From assembly GCA_022072165.1 (NCBI GenBank), contig JAJVIF010000001.1, forward strand, positions 1,550,001 to 1,614,000: a stretch of 64,000 nt of DNA. Reading direction: 5' to 3'. The position numbers and the translations under genes were made by a program. Below are positions 48,941 to 57,195 of this stretch, one piece after another. The DNA comes from a bacterium. Lineage in GTDB: Bacteria > JAJVIF01. Positions within the stretch are counted from its first letter, which is position 1. Every line of letters begins with the position of its first letter. Under the pieces are notes generated by a model. That model was not told the origin of the DNA. It made no database searches and was given only the letters and a program-made list of their open reading frames with translations.

Positions 48941-49258
48941 GAAGCCCTCTCTCCTTGATGATCCGCCTTTTCAGCCTCCGTTCCGGAGCAGGCGCTGAAT
49001 GGCCGCTTTTCGTCCTGCTTAGTGTACATGTTTTCCACGCAGGTCTATGGTCAACGGGCCACCCTGCAAGCATTGACTGACCACTCACCCCAATCTGCTA
49101 TGATTACAGCCCCTCCCCAATTGGTGGGGGTACTTTGCTGTCCGCTGCTGAAGCCCCGGGACCTCTGGCAGGCCTCCCGTGCGGTGGATCCGTCGCGCGA
49201 AACGGATCTGAAATTCGCCCGGACATAAGCGCACCCAGACTGGAGCCCGACTGACGCC
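48941..49258 (+). promoter_or_regulatory. Intergenic region with the rpsB promoter and leader
   Basis: An extended -10 TGCTATGAT (49096-49104) with TTGACT upstream at a long 20-base spacing. The leader of about 150 bases holds a GATCCGT/ACGGATC hairpin (49187-49208) that could serve autoregulation by S2. No separate gene is supported. Confidence 0.5.
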
Positions 49259-50098
49259 ATGTACGACGTCACTATGAAGCAGCTGCTCGAAGCGGGGATC
49301 CACTTCGGCCACCAGACCAAGCGCTGGAATCCGAAGATGCGCCCCTACATTTACACCCAGCGCAACGGCATTTACGTGATGGACCTGCAGCAGACCCTCA
49401 AGATGCTGAAGGAAGCCTACAACTTCGTGGTTGATGTCACGAAGAACGGCGGCACCGTCATGTTTGTCGGGACCAAGAAGCAGGCCCAGGACAGCATCGC
49501 CTTCGAGGCGACCCGCTGCGGCTCGCCCTTTGTCAACCATCGCTGGCTGGGCGGCACGATGACCAACTTCGGCACCATGCAGGCCCGGATCCGCGAGCGC
49601 AACGACCTCGACAAAGCCTTCCAGGAAGGGGGCTTCGCTCTCCGCACCAAGAAGGAGAATCAGAAGCTCTCCCAGAAGCTGGAGCGGATGAATCGCTTCT
49701 TCTTCGGGCTCAAGGACCTCAAGCGCCTCCCCGATGCCCTCTTCATCATCGACCTGAAGAAGGAGCAGAACGCGGTCAAAGAGGCCAAGAAGCTCCACAT
49801 CCCGGTGGTTGGCATCATCGACACCAACTGCGACCCCGATGATGCGGACTATCCGATCCCGGGGAACGATGACGCCATCCGCGCCATCAAGCTCTTCTGC
49901 CAGACCATGTCCAACGCGGTCATGGAAGGCAAGGAGGGGCAGGATGCTCCGATGACTGAAAGCCAGAGCGCGAAGGCCGCCGAAGCCCCGGTGGTCCCGA
50001 GCATTCCGGTGGAGGAATTCCTCGCCGACGCCGCTGTGCTGGCCTCGCCGGCTCCCCCGGCGGACCTCTCCCCCAGCGGTGGCATCATCCTCGAGTAG
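49259..50098 (+). CDS. rpsB: 30S ribosomal protein S2
   Basis: A 279-residue small-subunit protein. Family signatures are MKQLLEAGIHFGHQTKRWNP, KMRPYIYTQRNGIYVMDLQQ, VGTKKQAQD, RWLGGTMTNFGT and VVGIIDTNCDPDDADYPIPGNDDA. The first 235 residues are standard. The last 45 are an Ala/Pro/Glu-rich extension. A weak GGAG lies 12 bases before the ATG. In most bacteria tsf follows rpsB; here a terminator and a minus-strand gene follow. Confidence 0.97.
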   Translation: MYDVTMKQLLEAGIHFGHQTKRWNPKMRPYIYTQRNGIYVMDLQQTLKMLKEAYNFVVDVTKNGGTVMFVGTKKQAQDSIAFEATRCGSPFVNHRWLGGTMTNFGTMQARIRERNDLDKAFQEGGFALRTKKENQKLSQKLERMNRFFFGLKDLKRLPDALFIIDLKKEQNAVKEAKKLHIPVVGIIDTNCDPDDADYPIPGNDDAIRAIKLFCQTMSNAVMEGKEGQDAPMTESQSAKAAEAPVVPSIPVEEFLADAAVLASPAPPADLSPSGGIILE

Positions 50099-50123
50099 TC
50101 GCCGCTTCGCAGAACACCACATC

Positions 50124-50149
50124 ACGCCCCCCGGTCCGCCGGGGGGCGT
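50124..50149 (+). terminator. Terminator of rpsB
   Basis: Eleven-base arms ACGCCCCCCGG / CCGGGGGGCGT with a TCCG loop, followed by TGCGCTTGTTT, 25 bases past the rpsB stop. Confidence 0.85.
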
Positions 50150-50193
50150 TGCGCTTGTTTGGGGAACGGCGAAGGCTGCGCTTGGAGTCCGGA

Positions 50194-51102
50194 CTATCGC
50201 GCCCGGAGCCAGCAGGCCAGCTCCTGCTCAAACTGCGGGGACCTGAGGCGAAAGAGCAGCGGCGACAGATAGCAACTCTGCGCCTGGGCTTCGCGACGAA
50301 TCTCGCGAATCCCCCGCCGTGTTTGTCGACAGTGATCCGCATTAAGCCCTTCCGCTGCCGGGGCCTGCCGCAGGAAGTCCTCCAGGATCGTCAGGTCCTG
50401 TACCCAGCCCAGCTGTTTACCCAGCAGGTCCGCCGCCTGCACGAGGGGTGTCACCGACTCTGGGGCGAGGCGTTCGATGACCAGCAGGTGATACCAGGTC
50501 GTCTTCACTCGTTTGCGCCATTCATGGAACTCAGGCACCGACGCCTTCCCGGCCCGGGCGCGGAGCCCCAGCTGATGTCCCTGCCGGTATCCCCGGCTGA
50601 TGGCGGTCACCAGATGTGCTGGCGTTAACTGATCAAGCGGCCAGTCCTGCGACCGCCCAAGATGCGTCCGCAGCGATGCTGCGACGGACTGACACGCGAC
50701 TTCATCGAGCCCCCCGGCACTCAGTTCCTGCGCCCGACGATCCACCAGTCGCTGCCGAATCGGGGCAGTGGTGGTGGGGTCGAGAATCAGCAGGACCCCG
50801 GCGCGATCCCAGGTCGCGACCAGCGCCGCCGCATCCCGGGCCTGCGCCAGCCGGCGTCCGGCATCCCGCAGGGTGGTGTTCTCCTGCTCCCAGGTGAGAG
50901 GGTCGAGGACCGGTCGACAGAGGCGTAACAGCGCACGAGCCTGTTTGAGGCGTCGACGGGTCACGGCAACTCGCTGATCCAGCAGCGTGGTGTCACCGGA
51001 TTCCAGTTGCTTGAGCGCCTTGCCAAGACGTCCGGTGTAGATCCGCAGGAGCCCTGACCCCAGGGGGATTTCGGGACGCAGCGCCAGGGGAGAGAAGACC
51101 AT
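50194..51102 (-). CDS. CHAD domain protein
   Basis: A 302-residue all-helical protein of the CHAD family, which binds inorganic polyphosphate through conserved His and basic residues. Seen here are VAVTRRRLKQARALLRLCRP in the first helical repeat and VPEFHEWRKRVKTTWYHLLV in the second, the usual H-x-x-R-x-x-x-K pattern (the first copy has lost the His). No CYTH phosphatase domain is fused or adjacent. It may localise to polyphosphate granules or bind nucleotides. Confidence 0.88.
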   Translation of the reverse strand: MVFSPLALRPEIPLGSGLLRIYTGRLGKALKQLESGDTTLLDQRVAVTRRRLKQARALLRLCRPVLDPLTWEQENTTLRDAGRRLAQARDAAALVATWDRAGVLLILDPTTTAPIRQRLVDRRAQELSAGGLDEVACQSVAASLRTHLGRSQDWPLDQLTPAHLVTAISRGYRQGHQLGLRARAGKASVPEFHEWRKRVKTTWYHLLVIERLAPESVTPLVQAADLLGKQLGWVQDLTILEDFLRQAPAAEGLNADHCRQTRRGIREIRREAQAQSCYLSPLLFRLRSPQFEQELACWLRAR

Positions 51103-51186
51103 GAAGGCAGGGTACTCCAGTCGCGACGATGCGCAGGCCGCGGCATCGTGGTCGGGTGTGATTGACGGATGGCAGGCGACGAGCCG

Positions 51187-51981
51187 TTACTCCACTGGAC
51201 GGCTCAGTTCCCGGAAGTTGTGCGGCACCCAGAGGTGCCACACAGGATCCAGTTCGCACAGCTCCAGTGGCAACGACCGGTCGAGCTGCCAGGGTCCCCC
51301 CTCCTGGGCGAGATCCAGCAGCGGATTCAGCAGTGCCAGGGGAATGTCCCAGCGCTCCCGCATCGACCAGAGCGTAAACCCCACCCGGATGCGAAACGCC
51401 TTTGAGTCATAGCGCTCCAGATACTCCTGCAGCTTGGGGGGATTCAGAAAGCCGAAGCGGTAGAGCGACCGGAAAAAGGGAATGAGTCCGCCGGCCAGAT
51501 CAAAGCGCTGGATGCAGTCGAGGAAGGTCTTCTCGAAGTCGGTGACTTCCACCGGCAGATCGTCCTTGTAGTAGACCGTCCGCACCCCAAAGAAATCGGT
51601 GGTATGGACCGGCACAAAGTCCATCTGCTGGAAGCTGAAAGGCGTAAAGCGTTTGGGGCTGGTGATGATGACCCGGGGGAAGCGCCCCTCGATGAGCCCA
51701 TAGATGGTCAGCGCGGACCGATGAGAGAAGCAGTAGGGACTCACGATCCGGCTGCCGATGAGAAACATGTCCGGGGCATACGCCGCAAAGGTGGTGTCAT
51801 CCTGCCGCGCTTCCCACGGGACGATGGTGTAGAGCCCGCCCTTGATGCGCTTGAGGTACCGGCGCGTGGTGGCGTAGTGGAGGGCGTTCCGGGCCTGCTG
51901 GACGTCCGGAAAGAGGGGCTTCACCTCCTCGAGGGAGAAGACCCGCTGACCGTAAAAGCGCTCGTAGAGCCGGGGGACCAT
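51187..51981 (-). CDS. AbiEi-like antitoxin/transcriptional regulator (no toxin partner seen)
   Basis: A 264-residue protein with an N-terminal winged helix (FSLEEVKPLFPDVQQARNAL, YLKRIKGGLYTIVP) and the AbiEi C-terminal domain (FSHRSALTIYGLIEG, TVYYKDDLPVEVTDFEKTFLDCIQR). In type IV toxin-antitoxin systems the AbiEi protein represses its operon and counters an AbiEii nucleotidyltransferase. No such toxin lies on either side here: the neighbours are a CHAD protein and a sugar dehydrogenase-like protein. Confidence 0.8.
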   Translation of the reverse strand: MVPRLYERFYGQRVFSLEEVKPLFPDVQQARNALHYATTRRYLKRIKGGLYTIVPWEARQDDTTFAAYAPDMFLIGSRIVSPYCFSHRSALTIYGLIEGRFPRVIITSPKRFTPFSFQQMDFVPVHTTDFFGVRTVYYKDDLPVEVTDFEKTFLDCIQRFDLAGGLIPFFRSLYRFGFLNPPKLQEYLERYDSKAFRIRVGFTLWSMRERWDIPLALLNPLLDLAQEGGPWQLDRSLPLELCELDPVWHLWVPHNFRELSRPVE

Positions 51982-52002
51982 CAGGGGCGAGTGTACAGGG
52001 AC

Positions 52003-53121
52003 CTAGCGACGACGCACCCGGAAGATGCGACCGCCGAAATCATCGCTCACATAGAGCTGCCCATCGGCACCGGTAATGCAGTCCACCGGACGGCCCCAGA
52101 CACGATCTTTGCTCTGCAGGAACCCACTTAAGAAGACTTCCGCCTTTTTGGGGACGCCCTTCTCAAAGTCGAGGCGCATCACCTCGTAGCCCTTTTTGTA
52201 CGACGAGTTCCAGCTGCCGTGGAAGGCGATGAAGAGGTCGCCCTGGTACTCAGCGGGCCAGGCAGTCCCGGTGTAGAAACCGAGTCCCAGCGGCGCCGTG
52301 TGCGCGGAAAACTCCCAGGCCGGCGGGATGGTGGCGGCGACTTTCTCAGGGTCGATGTTGCCGAACTCGGGGTCCGGCACCCGGTTGCCGTAGGCATAGG
52401 GCCAGCCATAGAAGCCCCCATCGACCACCTGATATAGGCACTCCGGTGGCAGCTCATTGCCCAGCCAGTCGCGACCATTGTTGGTCGCCCAAAGACGCCC
52501 CCGGCTGTCGAACGCGATCCCGACCGCGTTCCGCAAGCCTGTGGCATAGAGTCGTCGCTGCTTCCCCTCGGGAGTCATGGCAATGATGCTGGCCCGTTCG
52601 GGATTGTCTTCCAGACAGACATTGCAGGTGGAGCCGATCGACACCAGGAGGGTCGAGCCATCGGGGGTAAAGGTGATGGTGCGGGAGAAGTGCCCGCCGC
52701 CACCGGGGAGGTCTGCGATTTTCTCCGGTGCGGCATCAGGCTTCAGGTCGTGGTTGTCATCCCGGAACCGGACCACCCGATCGGTGCCGGCGACATAGAG
52801 CCAGCCCTCATGGAACGCCAGCCCGTGCGCCTGCTTGATGTTGCTGACCACCTGCACAACCCGGTCCGGGACGCCGTCCTTGTCTTTGTCAGGCAACGCC
52901 ACCACCGCATCCCGGTCGATGATAGAGGCATAGAGGACGCCGGTAGTGGGATGCACGGCCATGAGCCGGACTTTCCCCAGTCCGGAGGCAAAGACATCGA
53001 CCGTGAAACCAGGGGGGACCGTGACCCCGGTCGCCGGCTCCGCCGCGACAGGGGCTGATCCACCTGCCAGGAGGGTGACACCCAGCAGCAGCGACAGCAG
53101 CGGTCCGGTGAAAGGTCGCAT
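52003..53121 (-). CDS. PQQ/sorbosone dehydrogenase-like beta-propeller, secreted
   Basis: A 372-residue secreted protein (SLLLGVTLLAGGSAPVAAEP signal) of the glucose/sorbosone dehydrogenase propeller family. Motifs are GFTVDVFASGLGKVRLMAV, DKDGVPDRVV, GGHFSRTITFTPDGSTLLVS, ATGLRNAVGIAFDSRGRLWA, GFYGWPYAYG and WGRPVDCITGADGQLYVSDD. It lies one base after the stop of a paralogous gene (TAGGATG), so they are co-translated. Members oxidise sugars with PQQ or only bind ligands; cofactor use cannot be shown from sequence alone. Confidence 0.83.
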   Translation of the reverse strand: MRPFTGPLLSLLLGVTLLAGGSAPVAAEPATGVTVPPGFTVDVFASGLGKVRLMAVHPTTGVLYASIIDRDAVVALPDKDKDGVPDRVVQVVSNIKQAHGLAFHEGWLYVAGTDRVVRFRDDNHDLKPDAAPEKIADLPGGGGHFSRTITFTPDGSTLLVSIGSTCNVCLEDNPERASIIAMTPEGKQRRLYATGLRNAVGIAFDSRGRLWATNNGRDWLGNELPPECLYQVVDGGFYGWPYAYGNRVPDPEFGNIDPEKVAATIPPAWEFSAHTAPLGLGFYTGTAWPAEYQGDLFIAFHGSWNSSYKKGYEVMRLDFEKGVPKKAEVFLSGFLQSKDRVWGRPVDCITGADGQLYVSDDFGGRIFRVRRR

Positions 53122-53122
53122 C

Positions 53123-54358
53123 CTAGGGGAGCTTATCCAGTCGATAGATGCGGCCGCCGGTGTCATCGCTGATTAGCAGTGCGTTGCCGAACTGCAGACA
53201 GTCGACCGGACGTCCGATGGCGGGATTGTTTCCCTGTCGGAAGTTCCAGACCACCGCTTCATCGCTCACTGGCTTCTGGGTGACGGGGTCAAAGTGGACC
53301 CGACGGACCTCGTAACCGACGGGCACATTCGGCACCCAGGAGCCGCGGAGCGCGACATAGGCATCGCCCAGCTTATCCAGCCCCCAGTGCTTGGTCTGCC
53401 AGAAGCAGAGCCCCATCGGCGCTTTGTGCGCGCCGAATTCCCATTCAGCAGGGCGAGTCGCGGCGACTTTGTCAGGATTCGAGGGACCGTGCATCGGGTC
53501 GGGAATGACGACACCGTTGTTGGAGTAGGCATAGGGCCAGCCATAGAAACCCTGGTCCACGATCTCCCACATCGACTCATTGGGGAGGAAGTCCCCGAGG
53601 CTGTCCTGCCCGTTGTTCACCGCCCAGATGTTTTGGGTGCCGGGCCGGAAGGCGACTCCCACACTGTTCCGGAGCCCTGAGGCGAACATCCGTCCGCCCG
53701 TGCCATCCATGTTGTACTCCCAGATGGTGGCGCGGTACTGATTGGTCTCGATGTTGTTGTTGGACTGGGAGCCGATGGAGACATAGAGCTTCCGGTTGTA
53801 CGGATTCACGCGGGGAGTACGGGTGTTGTGGCCGCCTGTGGGGAAGCCACTGATGATGACCTGCGGCGCAGCGTCCGCGACCCGGTCGCCGTCATCATCA
53901 CGGAAGCGCGAGACCTGGCTCGGCTCGCCGATGTAGAACCAGCCCCGAAAATAGTCGATGCCGTGATTGCCGGAGCGCCCAGAGACGGCAGTCGTTTTGT
54001 CTTCGGCGTACCCATCGCCATCGAGGTCGCGCAGCACCGTAATGCGTTGCCCGCCCCGTTCGGCCACCCAGACTTCATCGCCACGACGTGTCAGGTGTCG
54101 GGGACCCGCCAGTCCATCGGCAAAGATGGAGAGCTGATAGCCAGCGATGACCTGGATCTGCGGATTGGCAGGAGGGGCGGTCAGGGTCCGGACATCAACG
54201 ATGGGTCCGGGATTCGGTTCCTCCGGAATCAGCGGCAGTTCCGGTCCGGGGTCGGGGATCGGGCTGCCTGGGTCGGCGGGTAATGGTGCCGAGGTGCCGC
54301 TGCTACAGGCAGCGAGCGACAGAAGTCCGGCGCAGCAGAGGAGCGTGAGCAGGCGCAT
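53123..54358 (-). CDS. PQQ/sorbosone dehydrogenase-like lipoprotein
   Basis: A 411-residue lipoprotein (CCAGLLSLAAC) and paralogue of the next gene: ADGLAGPRHLTRRGDEVWVA, DLDGDGYAEDKTT, GHNTRTPRVNPYNRKLYVSIG, ASGLRNSVGVAFRPGTQNIW, GFYGWPYAYSN and IGRPVDCLQFGNALLISDDTGG. It keeps the same propeller blades but is membrane-anchored. The start at 54358 is set by GGAGG six bases upstream. Anchored and soluble paralogues made from one mRNA may act on the same sugar. Confidence 0.83.
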   Translation of the reverse strand: MRLLTLLCCAGLLSLAACSSGTSAPLPADPGSPIPDPGPELPLIPEEPNPGPIVDVRTLTAPPANPQIQVIAGYQLSIFADGLAGPRHLTRRGDEVWVAERGGQRITVLRDLDGDGYAEDKTTAVSGRSGNHGIDYFRGWFYIGEPSQVSRFRDDDGDRVADAAPQVIISGFPTGGHNTRTPRVNPYNRKLYVSIGSQSNNNIETNQYRATIWEYNMDGTGGRMFASGLRNSVGVAFRPGTQNIWAVNNGQDSLGDFLPNESMWEIVDQGFYGWPYAYSNNGVVIPDPMHGPSNPDKVAATRPAEWEFGAHKAPMGLCFWQTKHWGLDKLGDAYVALRGSWVPNVPVGYEVRRVHFDPVTQKPVSDEAVVWNFRQGNNPAIGRPVDCLQFGNALLISDDTGGRIYRLDKLP

Positions 54359-54464
54359 GACAGGCCTCCATGCCGTCGAAGACGACCAGGCACAGGATAG
54401 GCAGCGGCTTAATCGTACCGAATTCTGCCCGGTCCAGCGTCTCGGGGCAGCAGGCTCGCTGCTC

Positions 54465-55817
54465 CTACGGACGCCCGATGCCGTGGTACTCCCAGCCGGC
54501 GGTCCGCATGGCGGCGGGGTCGAGGAGATTCCGGCCATCGAAGAGGACCGGTTGCCGCATCACGCCTTTGATGGCGCTCCAGTTCAGGGCGGCATATTGC
54601 GGCCATTCCGTGCAGAGGAGGACTCCATCTGCCCCGGCGGCGCACTCCTCCGGCGTGTCGAAAAAGGTGCAGCCACCAAACGCCTGCGCGGCCCGGGAGA
54701 CCGCGACCGGGTCGGTGGCCCGGAGCTGGACCCCCTCGCGATGCAGTTCCTTCATGATGTCCAGCGCTGGGCTCTCACGGATATCGTCCGTCTGCGGCTT
54801 AAACGACAACCCGAACACCGCCAGCGTGATGGCCGGAAACTCCGCGCCATACGCCCGCCGGATCCGCTGTGTGAACCGGTAGCGCTGGAGCTTGTTCACC
54901 TCGATGACCGCATTTAGCAGCGTGAACTGATACCCTTGGGAGCCTGCTTTGAAGCTGAGGGCTTTGGTGTCCTTGGGGAAGCAGGAGCCGCCGAAGCCAA
55001 GCCCGGCGTTGAGGAACTGTCGTCCAATACGGGTGTCGAGGCCGATGCCTTCCGCCACTTCCGTGACATCCGCCCCCAGGAGCTCTGAGAGATTCGCGAT
55101 CTCATTGATGAAGCTGATCTTGGTCGCGAGAAAAGCGTTAGCGGCGTACTTGATCAGTTCTGCTGTCGGCGGGGTCGTCGCGACCACCGGGACCGGCACC
55201 CGGCGATCTCCCCGGGCGGGGGGAATCAGCGACGATCCGTCGTAGCGGCCATGAATCACCGGCTCGTACAACTCCCGCATCGCGGTCAGACCGGCGCTGT
55301 CGATGGTCCCCAGCACGATACGATCGGGATGAAAGGTGTCGTAGACCGCCTGCCCTTCCCGGAGGAACTCGGGGTTGGACACGATGATCGGGTCGTGATG
55401 CGTCGGATGGGCGTCTCTGAAGAGTCGACGGAAGTAATCGTTGGTGCCGGGGGGGACCGTGCTCTTGAGGATGATCACGGCCTCGGGTCCGGCATGCCGG
55501 GCCAGGCTCAGGGCCACCGACTGCAGACTCTCGAGGCGGATCTCCCAATTTTCGCCCGTCGGCGTATCGACCGTCACAAAGATGACATCGGCATCGATAC
55601 AGACCGCGTACTCCTCCGTGAAGGTGAGCCGTCCCCGCCGGATGTTCTCCAGCACCAGGGGCTCGAGGCCCGGCTCCCAGATCGGGAGGAGGCCATCCCG
55701 CAGACGAGTGATCTTGACGGTATCGATATCGAGGCCCGTCACCTGATGCCCGAGTTCGGCACAGGTGGCAGCAGTTGCCAGCCCGACATATCCGACCCCG
55801 ATGACGACGATCTTCAT
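54465..55817 (-). CDS. ugd: UDP-glucose 6-dehydrogenase
   Basis: A 450-residue cytoplasmic enzyme that oxidises UDP-glucose to UDP-glucuronate with two NAD+. Seen: the NAD-binding start MKIVVIGVGYVGLATAATCA, FVTVDTPTGEN, ILKSTVPPGTN, SNPEFLREGQAVYD, the catalytic Cys in GFGGSCFPKDTKAL near residue 277, and the C-terminal GLSFKPQTDDIRESPA. Length is normal. AAGGG precedes the ATG at 55817. The product feeds surface polysaccharide synthesis, in keeping with the glycosyltransferases in the window. It borders the phage-like module. Confidence 0.95.
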   Translation of the reverse strand: MKIVVIGVGYVGLATAATCAELGHQVTGLDIDTVKITRLRDGLLPIWEPGLEPLVLENIRRGRLTFTEEYAVCIDADVIFVTVDTPTGENWEIRLESLQSVALSLARHAGPEAVIILKSTVPPGTNDYFRRLFRDAHPTHHDPIIVSNPEFLREGQAVYDTFHPDRIVLGTIDSAGLTAMRELYEPVIHGRYDGSSLIPPARGDRRVPVPVVATTPPTAELIKYAANAFLATKISFINEIANLSELLGADVTEVAEGIGLDTRIGRQFLNAGLGFGGSCFPKDTKALSFKAGSQGYQFTLLNAVIEVNKLQRYRFTQRIRRAYGAEFPAITLAVFGLSFKPQTDDIRESPALDIMKELHREGVQLRATDPVAVSRAAQAFGGCTFFDTPEECAAGADGVLLCTEWPQYAALNWSAIKGVMRQPVLFDGRNLLDPAAMRTAGWEYHGIGRP

Positions 55818-55834
55818 GACACGCTGCCCTTCTG

Positions 55835-55855
55835 GTGAGAGTCCGGACCTCTCAC
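55835..55855. repeat. Inverted repeat at the border of the phage-like module
   Basis: GTGAGAG (55835-55841) and CTCTCAC (55849-55855) flank TCCGGAC, between ugd and the last phage gene. It could end the phage transcript or be a binding site; no attachment-site core was recognised. Confidence 0.35.
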
Positions 55856-55891
55856 ACGAGGAGCCGATTATAGAGACCCCGTCGTCAGACT

Positions 55892-56284
55892 TTACTCCTC
55901 CCAGGTGACCAAAAGTTCCCCATAGAAGCGTCCCGCTTCCGGAGCCGATTCCAGGACGGTCGGGAGATTGCATTGCAGCCAGAGCGTGATGGCCGCGCCG
56001 GGAGCCATGTCCGGGAGTCCGACCGGTGCGGTGAGGTCGTGCCACTCCTCGTACCAGATATACAACGCACCAGCCTGCAGCAGCGCAACGCTGTGGGCAT
56101 CGTGGCCGATGGCGGCGAGCTCGACCTGTCGCATGGCCGGTGCACCATCCGCCCCCCGACTGTTGAACAACTGCAGTGGGATCGGTGCGCTGGTCCCCCG
56201 GTGGTAGAGCGTCCCCAGATCCAGCAGCGCCAGCCGTTGATCAGGATCTTCTGTAGTCCAGACAGAAATTGCGGACGTCAGCAT
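55892..56284 (-). CDS. Phage-module protein of unknown function (130 aa)
   Basis: Last gene of the structural run. Beta-rich sequence (LALLDLGTLYHRGTSAPIPL, MRQVELAAIGHDAHSVALL, GAAITLWLQCNLPTVLE) with no family I recognise. It starts two bases after the stop of its upstream neighbour. Late tail-operon position suggests a tail, baseplate or host-contact part. Confidence 0.6.
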   Translation of the reverse strand: MLTSAISVWTTEDPDQRLALLDLGTLYHRGTSAPIPLQLFNSRGADGAPAMRQVELAAIGHDAHSVALLQAGALYIWYEEWHDLTAPVGLPDMAPGAAITLWLQCNLPTVLESAPEAGRFYGELLVTWEE

Positions 56285-56286
56285 CT

Positions 56287-57192
56287 CTACCCTCCAAACG
56301 GTACGGGAATGACAAACTGGTAATCCTGCGCCGGGACCTGCCCACTCCAGGCGAACTCATCGACCAACGTGCGCTGTAGCCGACGCACCGGCAGGGGTCC
56401 GGTGATCGCGCTCAGGGGCTGCACCGCATCGGCCCAGGCGGTCGCCTCCATGAACGCGATGCCGTTGAAACGTCGCTCGAACGGCGGCTTGCCCCGCTTC
56501 CCTCCCTGATAGGACGCTGCCCCATGACTGACCTCCAGCGTCCAGTCCCCAGAGGGCAACGGCACGGGGTCGGTGAATAGCGATGGCATGGCTGACGCTT
56601 CCGGCAACGGCGGATCGTCCTGCAGCAGAAAGGCGTACTCAGGCAGATCAAGACGAGGCCAGATGGTGTTCGCGAACGACGGACCCAGCGTCGCGAGATT
56701 GCAACTGATGACCGCAAGTCCGTGATTGACATACCACGGGTCGGCATCCCGCTGGTACCAGGTCATATGGCGACGCTCCAGCCCATGTCCCAGGATGAAG
56801 CCAGCCCCTCCGGGGCGCAAGCGAAGCCAGGGAGTCCGCTGGTCGGGCAGGTCGGGATCACAAAGCAGCAGGGCAAATCGATAGTAACGATCCCGCTTCA
56901 CAATCTGCCCGAACTCCGCAGAGTAGCTCTGTTGCACCCGTTCATACCCCGTGAAGGTGTACCCCGCCAGTGCAATCAGCTCCGGCAGGGAACCCCCGCC
57001 TGGAGTGCGGAGACGGACCACCGAGGGGCGGAGTCGCGGCGCATCGAATCCGCTGCCGCCATAGGTGTGATGCTCCCAGGTGACCCGCAGGGCGCAAAGG
57101 TCGACTTCCTGCGGAATGCGATGAAGTCGGAGGGGCGCATCGGGCCAGAGGGGAGTGGTGAAGTCGGGATAGAGCACCAGCGGATCGGTCAT
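56287..57192 (-). CDS. Phage-module protein of unknown function (301 aa)
   Basis: A 301-residue protein without signal peptide or membrane helices; aromatic and Pro-rich (YDFTTPLW-like opening VLYPDFTTPLWPDAPL, GYERVQQSYSAEFGQIVKRD, GDWTLEVSHGAASYQGGKRG). No family recognised. Three-base gaps to both neighbours place it in the tail operon; a distal tail or baseplate protein is likely. Confidence 0.6.
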   Translation of the reverse strand: MTDPLVLYPDFTTPLWPDAPLRLHRIPQEVDLCALRVTWEHHTYGGSGFDAPRLRPSVVRLRTPGGGSLPELIALAGYTFTGYERVQQSYSAEFGQIVKRDRYYRFALLLCDPDLPDQRTPWLRLRPGGAGFILGHGLERRHMTWYQRDADPWYVNHGLAVISCNLATLGPSFANTIWPRLDLPEYAFLLQDDPPLPEASAMPSLFTDPVPLPSGDWTLEVSHGAASYQGGKRGKPPFERRFNGIAFMEATAWADAVQPLSAITGPLPVRRLQRTLVDEFAWSGQVPAQDYQFVIPVPFGG

Positions 57193-57195
57193 GGA

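Noticed and set aside
55835-55892. Prophage attachment site at the ugd border
   Set aside because: Only a short inverted repeat is present, with no tRNA gene, integrase or direct repeat partner visible in the window.
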